Assembly: GCA_043760555.1 (NCBI GenBank)
Contig: JAYUOW010000189.1
Span: forward strand, 1-12,159
Direction: 5' to 3'
DNA: 12,159 bases
Source: JANMDR01 sp043760555
Lineage (GTDB): Bacteria; Pseudomonadota; Gammaproteobacteria; Burkholderiales; Usitatibacteraceae
Position 1 is the stretch's first letter, and each line of letters starts with the position of its first letter. Positions 1 through 6,355 of the stretch are shown here, piece after piece. The position numbers and the translations under genes are program-made. The notes beneath the pieces were generated by a model. The model had not been told where the DNA came from, ran no database searches, and saw only the letters and a list, made by a program, of their open reading frames with translations.

Positions 1-510
1 AAGCTTAGAGCGCAGAGTGCACTAGTTGACTGCATGAGAATAGGTAAATAGGTACGAAAATTCATCACGTCAATTTATGTGGCAATTGGGTGTTGCGTAG
101 GGATTGAAGACGCTTGGTGATGATTCCTGTGTAATCCGGGCGACTTTTTCCATTATGATTTGCCCCAGCCGCTAGCCTATTAAAGATCGAGAGCTTGGTT
201 GGAGCACAGAGTAAGCTTATGATTCTGTGGATTAATTTTGAAAATGCCGTTTCCTAGTCACGTAAGATTTACGCCCAGTACGAGATGTATTCGGAGTATT
301 TGGAGGATTTGCTTTCGGGATCTTTGATTTTGATCCGACCCAATGTCAAAGCGTCTTTGAGCAACACGAGCGTGTTTTTGAGTGCCCACCCTTTTGCGTA
401 AATAAAAGCCAACCTTGCGCCAATTCAAACAATGTCAAAGGTAAAGAAAAATATTAAAGCCTTTGATGTCAGCAATTCATCGATATTATCACGGCGCTAA
501 ATTCTATTTA
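1..510. other. Upstream region with no assignable gene
   Basis: No recognisable gene was found on either strand. The most protein-like stretch is a 47-codon minus-strand frame (412 down to 269, TTG start, TAA stop). It follows an in-frame TGA and could be the tail of a decayed gene. However, the two plus-strand frames over the same bases are also open for 40 or more codons, so codon reading cannot decide. The region starts with AAGCTT, which may only be coincidence. I see no RNA gene or clear repeat before the palindrome at 511. Confidence 0.5.
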
Positions 511-551
511 AATGCCTGAAGATGCCCTAAAATAGGGCATCTTCAGGCATT
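511..551. repeat. Perfect 19-bp inverted repeat with 3-nt loop
   Basis: Two 19-base arms (511-529 and 533-551) are exact reverse complements around AAA, giving a very strong hairpin or cruciform. No T-run follows directly on the plus strand; the nearest is about 10 bases later (562-567), so it is not a classic intrinsic terminator. It could end transcription from upstream, or be a REP-like element or a protein-binding palindrome. It lies 27 bases before the groES -35 box. Sixteen bases of its left arm (516-531) recur with one mismatch at 9158-9173. Confidence 0.8.
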
Positions 552-578
552 GTCTTCATGTATTTTTAATGTCAGCAC

Positions 579-607
579 TTGAAATTTGGCGCAATTGGAC
601 TTATATT
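579..607 (+). promoter_or_regulatory. groESL promoter
   Basis: A sigma70-type promoter is visible: -35 TTGAAA (579-584), a 17-base spacer, and -10 TATATT (602-607). The extended -35 CTTGAAA (578-584) also matches the heat-shock sigma32 -35 element, but the CCCAT-type sigma32 -10 is absent, so sigma32 control is only possible. The -10 overlaps the first bases of CIRCE, so HrcA bound there would block RNA polymerase. Confidence 0.7.
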
Positions 608-632
608 AGCACTCGTACTGGGTGAGTGCTAA
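606..632. promoter_or_regulatory. CIRCE operator (HrcA binding site)
   Basis: TTAGCACTC (606-614), nine bases, then GAGTGCTAA (624-632): a perfect match to the CIRCE consensus bound by the heat-shock repressor HrcA. It overlaps the -10 box and the expected transcription start of groESL. Established knowledge: HrcA needs GroEL to fold, so free GroEL keeps the operon repressed and heat stress relieves it. hrcA itself is not in the window. Confidence 0.97.
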
Positions 633-714
633 CAAAAGCTTTTTGGCACCCATCCTCACCGTTTTTTGTGCAACTTTTCCTGTTAAATCAGGAACTTAAC
701 CCTAGGAGTGAGTA

Positions 715-1005
715 ATGAAACTACGTCCCTTGCATGATCGTGTGATCGTAAAGCGTTTGGAAGAAGAGCGGAAAACAGCGTCTGGTATCGTGATTCCTGA
801 CACTGTTGCTGAAAAGCCAGATCAAGGTGAAGTATTGGCTGTCGGTCCTGGCAAAAAGAACGAAGACGGTAAGTTGTCTCCAGTTGACGTAAAAGTGGGC
901 GACCGCGTGTTGTTTGGTAAGTACGCTGGCACCACCGTTAAAGTGGATGGCGATGATCTTCTAGTGATGCGTGAAGAAGACATTATGGCTGTTGTTTCAC
1001 TATAA
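715..1005 (+). CDS. groES: Co-chaperonin GroES (Hsp10)
   Basis: This 96-residue protein is the usual size for GroES. GroES forms the seven-subunit lid that closes the GroEL folding chamber in the cytoplasm. Seen in the sequence: the N-terminal strand MKLRPLHDRVIVKR, the mobile loop around residues 17-34 (EERKTASGIVIPDTVAEK) whose GIVI tripeptide region docks on GroEL, the DRVLFGKYAGT motif in the barrel, and the C-terminal VMREEDIMAVV. The ATG at 715 has an AGGAG ribosome binding site at 704-708. groEL follows 82 bases later, so this is the standard groESL operon, controlled by the CIRCE site upstream. A small hairpin (677-682 with 689-694) sits in the leader. The sequence is most like betaproteobacterial GroES. 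Confidence 0.99.
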   Translation: MKLRPLHDRVIVKRLEEERKTASGIVIPDTVAEKPDQGEVLAVGPGKKNEDGKLSPVDVKVGDRVLFGKYAGTTVKVDGDDLLVMREEDIMAVVSL

Positions 1006-1087
1006 GTCAGTCAGTGCCTGCTTCATCGGCGGGCTAATAAATTCAAGCATCTTCAGCGTTTAAACATTTTTTAAAGAGGCAAATATC

Positions 1088-2734
1088 ATGGCAGCAAAAG
1101 AAGTTAAATTCGGCGGCGAAGCCCGCGCACGCATGGTTCACGGTGTAAACGTTTTGGCTAACGCCGTAAAGGTTACATTGGGCCCTAAGGGTCGTAACGT
1201 AGTGCTAGAGCGCAGCTTCGGCGCGCCAACCATCACTAAAGACGGTGTTTCGGTTGCTAAAGAGATCGAGCTAAAAGACAAGTTTGAAAACATGGGCGCG
1301 CAGTTGGTTAAAGACGTCGCGTCTAAAACCTCTGACGTGGCTGGCGACGGTACCACCACCGCTACCGTGTTGGCACAAGCTATCGTAGTTGAAGGCATGA
1401 AGTACGTGGCCGCTGGCATGAACCCAATGGACTTGAAGCGCGGTATCGACAAAGCGGTTATCGCGATTGTTGCCGAGCTAAAGAAAATTTCTAAGCCAAC
1501 AACAACGAACAAAGAAATCGCCCAAGTTGGTGCAATTTCAGCTAACTCTGATCCAGATATCGGTAAGATTATTTCCGACGCTATGGAAAAAGTGGGCAAA
1601 GAAGGTGTGATTACCGTTGAAGACGGTAAGTCGCTTGAAAACGAATTGGAAGTAGTTGAAGGGATGCAGTTTGACCGTGGTTATTTGTCACCTTACTTCA
1701 TCAATAACCCTGACAAGCAAGTTTCAAATTTAGAAGACCCGTTTATCTTGTTGCACGACAAGAAAATCTCGAACATTCGCGATTTGCTACCCGTGCTAGA
1801 ACAAGTAGCTAAAGCTGGCCGTCCATTGCTAATTATCGCTGAAGATGTCGATGGCGAAGCGTTGGCAACTTTGGTTGTTAACAATATTCGCGGCATCTTA
1901 AAAACCACTGCTGTTAAGGCGCCTGGTTTTGGTGATCGTCGTAAAGCCATGCTTGAAGATATCGCCGTACTCACTGGCGCTACCGTTATTGCTGAAGAAT
2001 TGGGCTTGAAGCTTGAGAACGTCACGCTTACAGATCTAGGTCGCGCCAAGAAAATTGAAGTGGGTAAAGAAAACACCACCATTATCGATGGTGCAGGCGA
2101 TGAAGAAACCATCAAAGCGCGCGTAGCCACAGTACGTAAGCAAATTGATGACGCAACGTCGGATTACGACAAAGAAAAGCTGCAAGAGCGCGTAGCGAAG
2201 TTGGCTGGCGGTGTTGCGGTGATTCGTGTTGGTGCAGCCACTGAAGTTGAAATGAAAGAAAAGAAAGCCCGCGTTGAAGACGCGCTACACGCAACCCGTG
2301 CAGCCGTTGAGGAAGGTATTGTTGCAGGCGGCGGCGTAGCATTGTTACGTGCTCGTGCAAACGCTGGCAAGATCAAAGGCGACAACGCTGAGCAAGATGC
2401 TGGTATCAAAATTATCATGCGCGCAGTTGAAGAACCGCTACGTATGATTGCCCAAAACGCAGGCGACGAGCCAAGCGTAGTTGTTAACAAAGTGCTAGAA
2501 GGCAAGGGCAACTTTGGTTACAACGCAGCCACAGGCGAATACGGCGACATGGTTGAGCTAGGTGTGTTAGACCCAACTAAAGTAACCCGTTATGCATTGC
2601 AAAATGCAGCCTCCGTTGCATCCCTAATGCTAACCACCGATGCAATGGTGGCTGAACTTCCAAAAGATGATTCAGCTGGTGGTGGCGGTATGGGCGGTGG
2701 CGGTATGGGTGGCATGGGCGGTATGGATATGTAA
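1088..2734 (+). CDS. groEL: Chaperonin GroEL (Hsp60)
   Basis: The 548-residue ATP-driven chaperonin forms the double seven-subunit ring that folds cytoplasmic proteins with GroES. The length is normal. Visible signatures are VTLGPKGRNVVLE near residue 30 and GDGTTTATVLA near residue 86, both in the ATP-binding equatorial domain, the apical-domain region around residues 190-375, the AAVEEGIVAGGG signature near residues 404-415, and the glycine/methionine tail GGGGMGGMGGMDM. The ATG at 1088 has an AGAGG ribosome binding site at 1075-1079. It is co-transcribed with groES and ends at the terminator at 2772-2797. Just after the stop there is a small hairpin GTTGG/CCAAC (2736-2752). A diverged copy of the tail, this hairpin and the terminator lies about 0.9 kb downstream. 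Confidence 0.99.
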   Translation: MAAKEVKFGGEARARMVHGVNVLANAVKVTLGPKGRNVVLERSFGAPTITKDGVSVAKEIELKDKFENMGAQLVKDVASKTSDVAGDGTTTATVLAQAIVVEGMKYVAAGMNPMDLKRGIDKAVIAIVAELKKISKPTTTNKEIAQVGAISANSDPDIGKIISDAMEKVGKEGVITVEDGKSLENELEVVEGMQFDRGYLSPYFINNPDKQVSNLEDPFILLHDKKISNIRDLLPVLEQVAKAGRPLLIIAEDVDGEALATLVVNNIRGILKTTAVKAPGFGDRRKAMLEDIAVLTGATVIAEELGLKLENVTLTDLGRAKKIEVGKENTTIIDGAGDEETIKARVATVRKQIDDATSDYDKEKLQERVAKLAGGVAVIRVGAATEVEMKEKKARVEDALHATRAAVEEGIVAGGGVALLRARANAGKIKGDNAEQDAGIKIIMRAVEEPLRMIAQNAGDEPSVVVNKVLEGKGNFGYNAATGEYGDMVELGVLDPTKVTRYALQNAASVASLMLTTDAMVAELPKDDSAGGGGMGGGGMGGMGGMDM

Positions 2735-2771
2735 TGTTGGGTTAAATCCAACGTAATTTTCTGTAGTAAAC

Positions 2772-2797
2772 AAAAAGCCCGGGAAACCGGGCTTTTT
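2772..2797. terminator. Bidirectional intrinsic terminator between groEL and hicA
   Basis: An 11-bp stem (AAAAAGCCCGG with CCGGGCTTTTT) closes on a GAAA tetraloop. The A-run on one side and T-run on the other let it work in both directions. It ends groESL on the plus strand. On the minus strand it lies one base past the hicA stop codon (2799-2801), so the two convergent operons share it. A second copy is at 3690-3715. Confidence 0.95.
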
Positions 2798-2798
2798 G

Positions 2799-2987
2799 TT
2801 AGAACTTATGCGCAATACCGCATTGCTTTAGTATGTGGTTGGCTAGATGCCGCGATTTACATCCTTTTGGAATGGTTTGGGTACTTGTACCATGCACCCA
2901 AATTTCGTGAGACCCCTTTCCATTTCTAAGGTAGACCCAGCCAGCAGCGCTCAGTAACTGTTTAATTTGCGCTTCGTAGCCACTCAT
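2799..2987 (-). CDS. hicA: HicA-family toxin (mRNA interferase)
   Basis: A 62-residue protein of HicA size and pattern. HicA toxins have a dsRNA-binding-like fold and cleave mRNA independently of the ribosome. Seen here: the N-terminal helix ending in LLSAAGW, then RNGKGSHEIWVH with the conserved catalytic-type His at residue 27, and a C-terminal half carrying TIPKG and a HLANHILKQCGI helix. The ATG overlaps the stop of the upstream antitoxin gene by four bases (ATGA on the minus strand, 2984-2987), showing translational coupling. The antitoxin-first order is the reverse of the E. coli hicAB order, but known for pairs with this antitoxin type. The gene ends right at the groEL terminator. Confidence 0.9.
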   Translation of the reverse strand: MSGYEAQIKQLLSAAGWVYLRNGKGSHEIWVHGTSTQTIPKGCKSRHLANHILKQCGIAHKF

Positions 2988-3259
2988 GCCAAGACAAGAT
3001 TTTCATGCAGTCGAATATCAGCCATAGAATTTTTTATCGGAGAGTGGACAAGCGGTAATAGTTCAGACAACGCAGCATGTATTTCCGTCATCAAACTATC
3101 TAAACTCTCGGCTTCCACCGCCAGACCAATATCATCACTTGTCGCAAAATAAACTTGCGCTTCTTTGTCATGGAAGACATCGACTTTAACTTTTAGGGCA
3201 ACGCCTAAACGTGCCGCAAATCGCCAACCTGGGAAGCCTAACCGCCAATATTTAAACAT
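2984..3259 (-). CDS. hicB: HicB-like antitoxin (DUF1902 type)
   Basis: A 91-residue protein with a partial HicB fold. The N-terminal FKYWRLGFPGWRFAARLGVAL and the following strand VKVDVFHDKEAQVYFATSDD with GLAVEAESLDSLMTEI match the DUF1902 group of HicB-related antitoxins, whose core follows the pattern of a damaged RNase H-like domain. No separate C-terminal DNA-binding domain is obvious at this length, so autoregulation cannot be inferred. The start ATG at 3259 is supported by an AGAGGA ribosome binding site seven bases before it. It overlaps hicA by four bases. Its expected job is to bind and neutralise HicA. A possible -10 TACAAT lies about 30 bases upstream on the minus strand, without a convincing -35. 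Confidence 0.82.
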   Translation of the reverse strand: MFKYWRLGFPGWRFAARLGVALKVKVDVFHDKEAQVYFATSDDIGLAVEAESLDSLMTEIHAALSELLPLVHSPIKNSMADIRLHENLVLA

Positions 3260-3346
3260 TTTTTTCCTCTTACTAAGAACTCGTTATTGGTATTGTAACT
3301 CAGCAAAACTTCAATAGGCATCGCATCCGTGTATGAGGGACTAGTC

Positions 3347-3547
3347 TCAACCACGATGCACTTCGGCTATGGACATTCTGGTTTCAATTTTGATACCGCT
3401 ATTGTGCATATCCGTGGTAAATTTTTTTAAGATTGGAGCTGTGTTCATTGTTTCTGTGACGACGTTTGTGTAGCCTGGCTTGAGCGGCATTTTGCAATAG
3501 CCGGGGTCGGTAATTAATATTTGGCGCTGCCTATTTTCAAACACCAC
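3347..3547 (-). CDS. Hypothetical 66-residue ORF, doubtful
   Basis: A GTG-started frame upstream of hicB on the same strand, ending 87 bases before the hicB start. I do not recognise the protein. The composition is ordinary (segments such as DPGYCKMPLKPGYTN and APILKKFTTDMHNSG), with no signal peptide or membrane helix. No ribosome binding site precedes the GTG. Part of the frame (3494-3507) is one arm of an inverted repeat whose other arm (3546-3559) overlaps its start. It may be a real small gene, a remnant or a chance frame in the 3260-3743 interval, which otherwise holds only the groEL-tail copy and its terminator. Confidence 0.25.
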   Translation of the reverse strand: MVFENRQRQILITDPGYCKMPLKPGYTNVVTETMNTAPILKKFTTDMHNSGIKIETRMSIAEVHRG

Positions 3548-3559
3548 CCCGGCTATCGC
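3494..3559. repeat. Inverted repeat, 13 of 14 bases, 38-bp spacing
   Basis: The left arm GCAATAGCCGGGGT (3494-3507) and right arm ACCCCGGCTATCGC (3546-3559) are complementary except for one position. The pair sits between hicB and the duplicated groEL tail, next to the junction where groEL similarity begins. Its role is unknown; it could be the trace of an inserted or excised element. Confidence 0.6.
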
Positions 3560-3587
3560 AATGAACCCGCTCGAGCCAGACTACGCC

Positions 3588-3718
3588 ACTGGTGGTATGG
3601 GCGGCGACATGGGCAGTGGCGGTGTCGGTACGTAATGTTGGGTTAAATCCGACGTTACCGTTCGATACGGTTCGCTACAGTAAGAAACCAAAAAGCCCGG
3701 GAAACCGGGCTTTTTGTA
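3588..3718 (+). pseudogene. Diverged duplicate of the groEL 3' end and terminator
   Basis: An in-frame glycine-rich tail GGMGGDMGSGGVGT ends with TAA at 3633-3635 and recalls the GroEL C-terminus. The match is clearest after the stop: TGTTGGGTTAAATCC follows TAA in both copies (2735-2749 and 3636-3650), and the terminators are the same over 26 bases. In this copy the first hairpin becomes GTTGG/CCGAC, which still pairs through a G-U wobble. An extra hairpin ACCGT/ACGGT (3657-3671) is present. No other groEL coding sequence precedes it, so it cannot be a gene by itself. Either groEL was once duplicated, or an insertion carrying hicBA separated or copied the 3' end. Confidence 0.75.
3690..3715. 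terminator. Second copy of the groEL-type terminator
   Basis: The sequence is identical to the terminator at 2772-2797: 11-bp stem, GAAA loop, flanking A- and T-runs. It lies 28 bases before the next gene on the plus strand, so that gene either needs its own promoter inside this short gap or relies on read-through. Confidence 0.93.
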
Positions 3719-3743
3719 TTGATGGTTCGGGTAGACTGTTTCA

Positions 3744-4220
3744 ATGGATATTTTTATCAATATTGCGACACCGCTGCTGCGCGTCTTCGCCGTTTGGTGC
3801 GCCAGTGTTTTTGCGCTTGCCTTTGCGGCGGGTATTACGCTAGGTGCGCACATCAAAACCCTAGATTTGCATTTGATTTTTGGCACCATATTTTTGATCC
3901 CAGGCTTTTTAGCTGCGTGGGCGGGAAAAGCACAGCGTGATGACGTGAATCCTAGCGAAGATTCAAAACCGTTTGATGATTTATGGACTATTCTTTTTGT
4001 GGGTCTGTTAGGCGTGAAGGGAATAATGGCATTTATCGTTGCCGTCATTTATTATTTGGTGGGCGGGTTCAGTAATTTTTGGAGTGGAAAATCCGCACTT
4101 ATATATGCCGCAAACCCAATATCGGCCTTAATCTTGGGTTTTGCGTACATTATTGTTTTTAGCTTTTTGTATCGACAAATTATGCAATTTGCACGACCCG
4201 AAAACGACGAGAATGATTGA
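3744..4220 (+). CDS. Four-helix membrane protein of unknown function
   Basis: I do not recognise the family. The 158-residue protein has about four hydrophobic segments: roughly residues 11-34, 43-61, 82-107 and 118-143. A charged loop (KAQRDDVNPSEDSKPFDD, residues 62-79) lies between helices two and three, and the C-terminus is acidic (RPENDEND). It is therefore probably an inner-membrane protein. The start ATG at 3744 has only a weak upstream ribosome binding site. The stop overlaps the ATG of the secreted hydrolase gene by one base (TGATG, 4218-4222), so the two are almost surely translated from one message and may act together at the envelope. Confidence 0.8.
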   Translation: MDIFINIATPLLRVFAVWCASVFALAFAAGITLGAHIKTLDLHLIFGTIFLIPGFLAAWAGKAQRDDVNPSEDSKPFDDLWTILFVGLLGVKGIMAFIVAVIYYLVGGFSNFWSGKSALIYAANPISALILGFAYIIVFSFLYRQIMQFARPENDEND

Positions 4221-5374
4221 TGTCTAGGTTAAGAAAATTACGGGATTTTTGGCTTGCCTGCGCTGGCCTGCTGGTTACTTGCGCGGCCGCCTTGCACACG
4301 CAAGCGCACGCACAAACGCCCGTCGCGCCCGCTATGCAGTGGCGCGATGCCACCACTTTGCTAATTGAAGGCCAAGCTTTTAGCAAAACCGCTACCCCTT
4401 ACGATCGTCTGCCCGCCGCTGAAAAGCCCAATGTGAGTGCAAAAATTTGGGAATTATCAGAAGATTCTGCGGGGCTTAGCGTGCGCTTTGTAACGGACGC
4501 CACCACCATTCGCGCAAGTTGGACTCTGCGCCACGATAAATTTAGCCTGCACAATATGCCCGCAACTGGTGTTAGCGGCGTTGATTTATATGTGCGTGAA
4601 TTAGAGGGCGACAATGCCGCGTGGCGGTTTTTAGCCGTCGGCATTCCCAAATTAGCGATTGAAAATGACGTAGAAATTACCACGCAATTAAAACCCGGCA
4701 AGCGCGAATATCGGCTGCACTTGCCGCTGTATAACGGCGTTTCGCGCGTGGAAATTGGCGTGCCAGCAGACGCAACTATTGATGCGCCAGCGGTCACGAA
4801 AGCAAAACTACCCGTGGTGTTTTACGGCACGTCTATCGTGCAAGGTGCGGTAGCGTCGCGCCCCGGCATGGCTTACCCTGCGCAAGTGGCTAGAGCACTG
4901 TCTGTAGATGCACTAAATATGGGCTTCTCCGGCGCATGCCAGATGGAGCCTGCAATGGTAAAAATTATCAGTAGCATCAAAGCCCAAGCCTTCGTAATTG
5001 ATTGCCTACCGAATATGCAGGTAGGCGATATTGAAGCCCGCACCCAACTTTTAGTCGCCGCCATTAGAAAAAATAATCCCGACGCCCCCATCATTTTGGC
5101 CGAACACATCGAATACGCCGACGCCCATCAAAAAGCAGCGCGGCAAGACATCTACACCAAGCGCAACGCCGCTCTAAACCGTGCCGTAACGGCACTAAAC
5201 ACAACCAAAGCCGATAACGTATCGCTCATCACGGCAGAAGCCATGCTGGGTGCTGGAGACGCACCCAGTGAAAGCTCGGTAGATGGAATTCACCCCAGCG
5301 ATTTGGGCATGTATCGCATCGCGCAGGCGGTTACGGCGCGGTTGAGGGCGTTGTTGAAATTAAATGCTAATTAG
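4220..5374 (+). CDS. Secreted SGNH/GDSL-family hydrolase with N-terminal GxDLY domain
   Basis: A 384-residue exported esterase-like protein. Residues 1-31 form a signal peptide with a cut near AHA-Q. The middle domain carries the GVDLY motif (residues 120-124) that names the GxDLY domain. The C-terminal SGNH domain shows the nucleophile block YGTSIVQG (Ser205), the NMGFSGA glycine block (Gly235), DCLPN with Asn265 in place of the more usual GxND, and DGIHPSDLG with Asp355 and His358 completing the triad. The substrate is not known; relatives are acyl or sugar esterases. The ATG at 4220 is preferred over the TTG one codon earlier because it forms the TGATG overlap with the membrane protein gene. 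No clear terminator follows. Confidence 0.88.
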   Translation: MSRLRKLRDFWLACAGLLVTCAAALHTQAHAQTPVAPAMQWRDATTLLIEGQAFSKTATPYDRLPAAEKPNVSAKIWELSEDSAGLSVRFVTDATTIRASWTLRHDKFSLHNMPATGVSGVDLYVRELEGDNAAWRFLAVGIPKLAIENDVEITTQLKPGKREYRLHLPLYNGVSRVEIGVPADATIDAPAVTKAKLPVVFYGTSIVQGAVASRPGMAYPAQVARALSVDALNMGFSGACQMEPAMVKIISSIKAQAFVIDCLPNMQVGDIEARTQLLVAAIRKNNPDAPIILAEHIEYADAHQKAARQDIYTKRNAALNRAVTALNTTKADNVSLITAEAMLGAGDAPSESSVDGIHPSDLGMYRIAQAVTARLRALLKLNAN

Positions 5375-5444
5375 AATCAACCGAACATTTTTTAGTGTTT
5401 TAGCATTCACCAAAAATGAATGTGCAGTAAGCCGCATAAAATAA

Positions 5445-5474
5445 TTAGCCAAGCAAAGCCAGTTTTGCTATACT
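5445..5474 (+). promoter_or_regulatory. Candidate tRNA-His promoter
   Basis: The -10 TATACT (5469-5474) lies 17 bases before the tRNA 5' end, with a weak -35 TTAGCC (5445-5450) at an 18-base spacing. The start would fall near 5482, leaving a short 5' leader for RNase P to remove. Confidence 0.5.
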
Positions 5475-5490
5475 CTGCGGTTCTTTCAGT

Positions 5491-5566
5491 GGTGGTTGTA
5501 GCTCAGCGGTAGAGTCCTGGATTGTGATTCCAGTTGTCGTGGGTTCGAACCCCATCAGCCACCCCA
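5491..5566 (+). tRNA. tRNA-His (anticodon GTG)
   Basis: The full cloverleaf can be folded. The acceptor stem GTGGTTG (5492-5498) pairs with CAGCCAC (5556-5562). The anticodon stem CTGGA/TCCAG encloses TTGTGAT, with anticodon GTG at 5524-5526, and the T arm contains GGTTCGAACC. The G at 5491 faces C at 5563, which is the extra G-1:C73 pair typical of histidine tRNA. CCA (5564-5566) is encoded. This is the only RNA gene I can identify in the window. Confidence 0.97.
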
Positions 5567-5662
5567 CTAAATTCCCTTAAGCGCCGAACTCTCGGTGTAG
5601 CAACTTCCCCCCTAACGCTTTCGCAATAAAAACTGATTGTCGATTTACAGTCAATGTGGTGC

Positions 5663-5698
5663 ATTTATTCGTCTTTTGTTTGCAAGTAACGAATAATT
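5663..5698. promoter_or_regulatory. Candidate AbiEi operator (inverted repeat)
   Basis: ATTTATTCGT (5663-5672) and ACGAATAATT (5689-5698) form an inverted repeat with 9 of 10 matches and a 16-base gap, directly before the antitoxin start. AbiEi antitoxins of characterised AbiE systems repress their own operon by binding inverted repeats in the promoter, so this is a likely operator. I could not place a convincing -10/-35 pair. Confidence 0.55.
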
Positions 5699-5714
5699 GG
5701 CGCATGATGATCGT

Positions 5715-6323
5715 ATGAGTATTGAGGCTACTAGCGCTGAACAACTAATAGGCCTCGCAAAAGCCAGCGGGCTTATTCGTGCGCGTATGGCCAAGGCGGC
5801 GGGGCTGCCGCACAGCGTGCTCGCAAGGCTAGTTCAAGCGGGCGAGTTAGAGCGCGTTGAACGCGGATTGTATCGACTGACAAACACTGAATTATCTGCC
5901 CATCAAAATTTAGAAATCGTAGCGCTTAAGGCACCGCAAGCCGTATTTTGCCTTTTGAGTGCGCTGCAATTCCATGGTTTAACAACACAGATACCAAGAC
6001 AAATTTGGATCGCCATGCCACGTGGTAGCCACACCCCAAAATTAGTCTATCCTCCATTAAAAATGGTGCAGTTTGAAGATGGCACCTATGCTGCTGGCGT
6101 CGAAAAACATAGTGAAGAGAATGTGGAGCTGCGTGTGTATAGCGTCGCTAAAACGATTACAGATTGTTTTAAACACCGCAATAAAATAGGTTTGGATATA
6201 GCGCTGGAAGCATTGCGCGATGCTAGGGCTCAAAATAAAGCGAGCTTGAATGATATTTGGCATCACGCAAAAATAAATCGCGTGGCCGTCGTTATGCGAC
6301 CGTATTTGGAGGCGATTGCATGA
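5715..6323 (+). CDS. abiEi: AbiEi-family antitoxin (type IV TA / abortive infection)
   Basis: A 202-residue protein with the AbiEi layout. An N-terminal winged helix-turn-helix (residues 19-55) contains LPHSVLARLVQAGELERVERGLYRL and is expected to bind the operon's promoter. A C-terminal antitoxin domain (about 66-200) contains AVFCLLSALQFHGLT, IWIAMPRG and VYSVAKTITDCFKHRNKIG. In known AbiE pairs this protein counters AbiEii without a stable complex. I prefer the ATG at 5715; an in-frame TTG at 5697 would add six residues but lies in the likely operator. Neither start has a good ribosome binding site. The stop overlaps the toxin ATG by four bases (ATGA, 6320-6323). The gene starts about 150 bases after tRNA-His. 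Confidence 0.92.
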   Translation: MSIEATSAEQLIGLAKASGLIRARMAKAAGLPHSVLARLVQAGELERVERGLYRLTNTELSAHQNLEIVALKAPQAVFCLLSALQFHGLTTQIPRQIWIAMPRGSHTPKLVYPPLKMVQFEDGTYAAGVEKHSEENVELRVYSVAKTITDCFKHRNKIGLDIALEALRDARAQNKASLNDIWHHAKINRVAVVMRPYLEAIA

Positions 6324-6355
6324 GCCGCGATATGGCTGCATCAATTCGCGCGTGA

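Noticed and set aside
1..6. HindIII site at the very start as a cloning boundary
   Set aside because: The same hexamer occurs several times inside the window, so it is not informative alone.
269..412. 47-codon minus-strand frame with protein-like residues
   Set aside because: Starts only at TTG after an in-frame stop, no ribosome binding site, no recognisable family, and opposite-strand frames are equally open.
1047..1056. GCATCTTCAG in the groES-groEL gap, shared with the palindrome at 511-551
   Set aside because: Only 10 bases match and the palindrome lies outside the groESL transcript, so chance is likely.
1138..2511. Long minus-strand open frames inside groEL
   Set aside because: They mirror the codon bias of groEL and resemble no known protein.
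3339..3346. GACTAGTC palindrome upstream of hicB as an operator
   Set aside because: Eight bases only, single occurrence, and no DNA-binding domain visible in the antitoxin.
5404..5422. CATTCA/TGAATG hairpin after the SGNH hydrolase gene as a terminator
   Set aside because: Short A/T-rich stem without a T-run after it.
5491..5566. tRNA-His as the attachment site of an integrated island carrying abiE
   Set aside because: I saw no second copy of the tRNA 3' end downstream in the window and no integrase gene.
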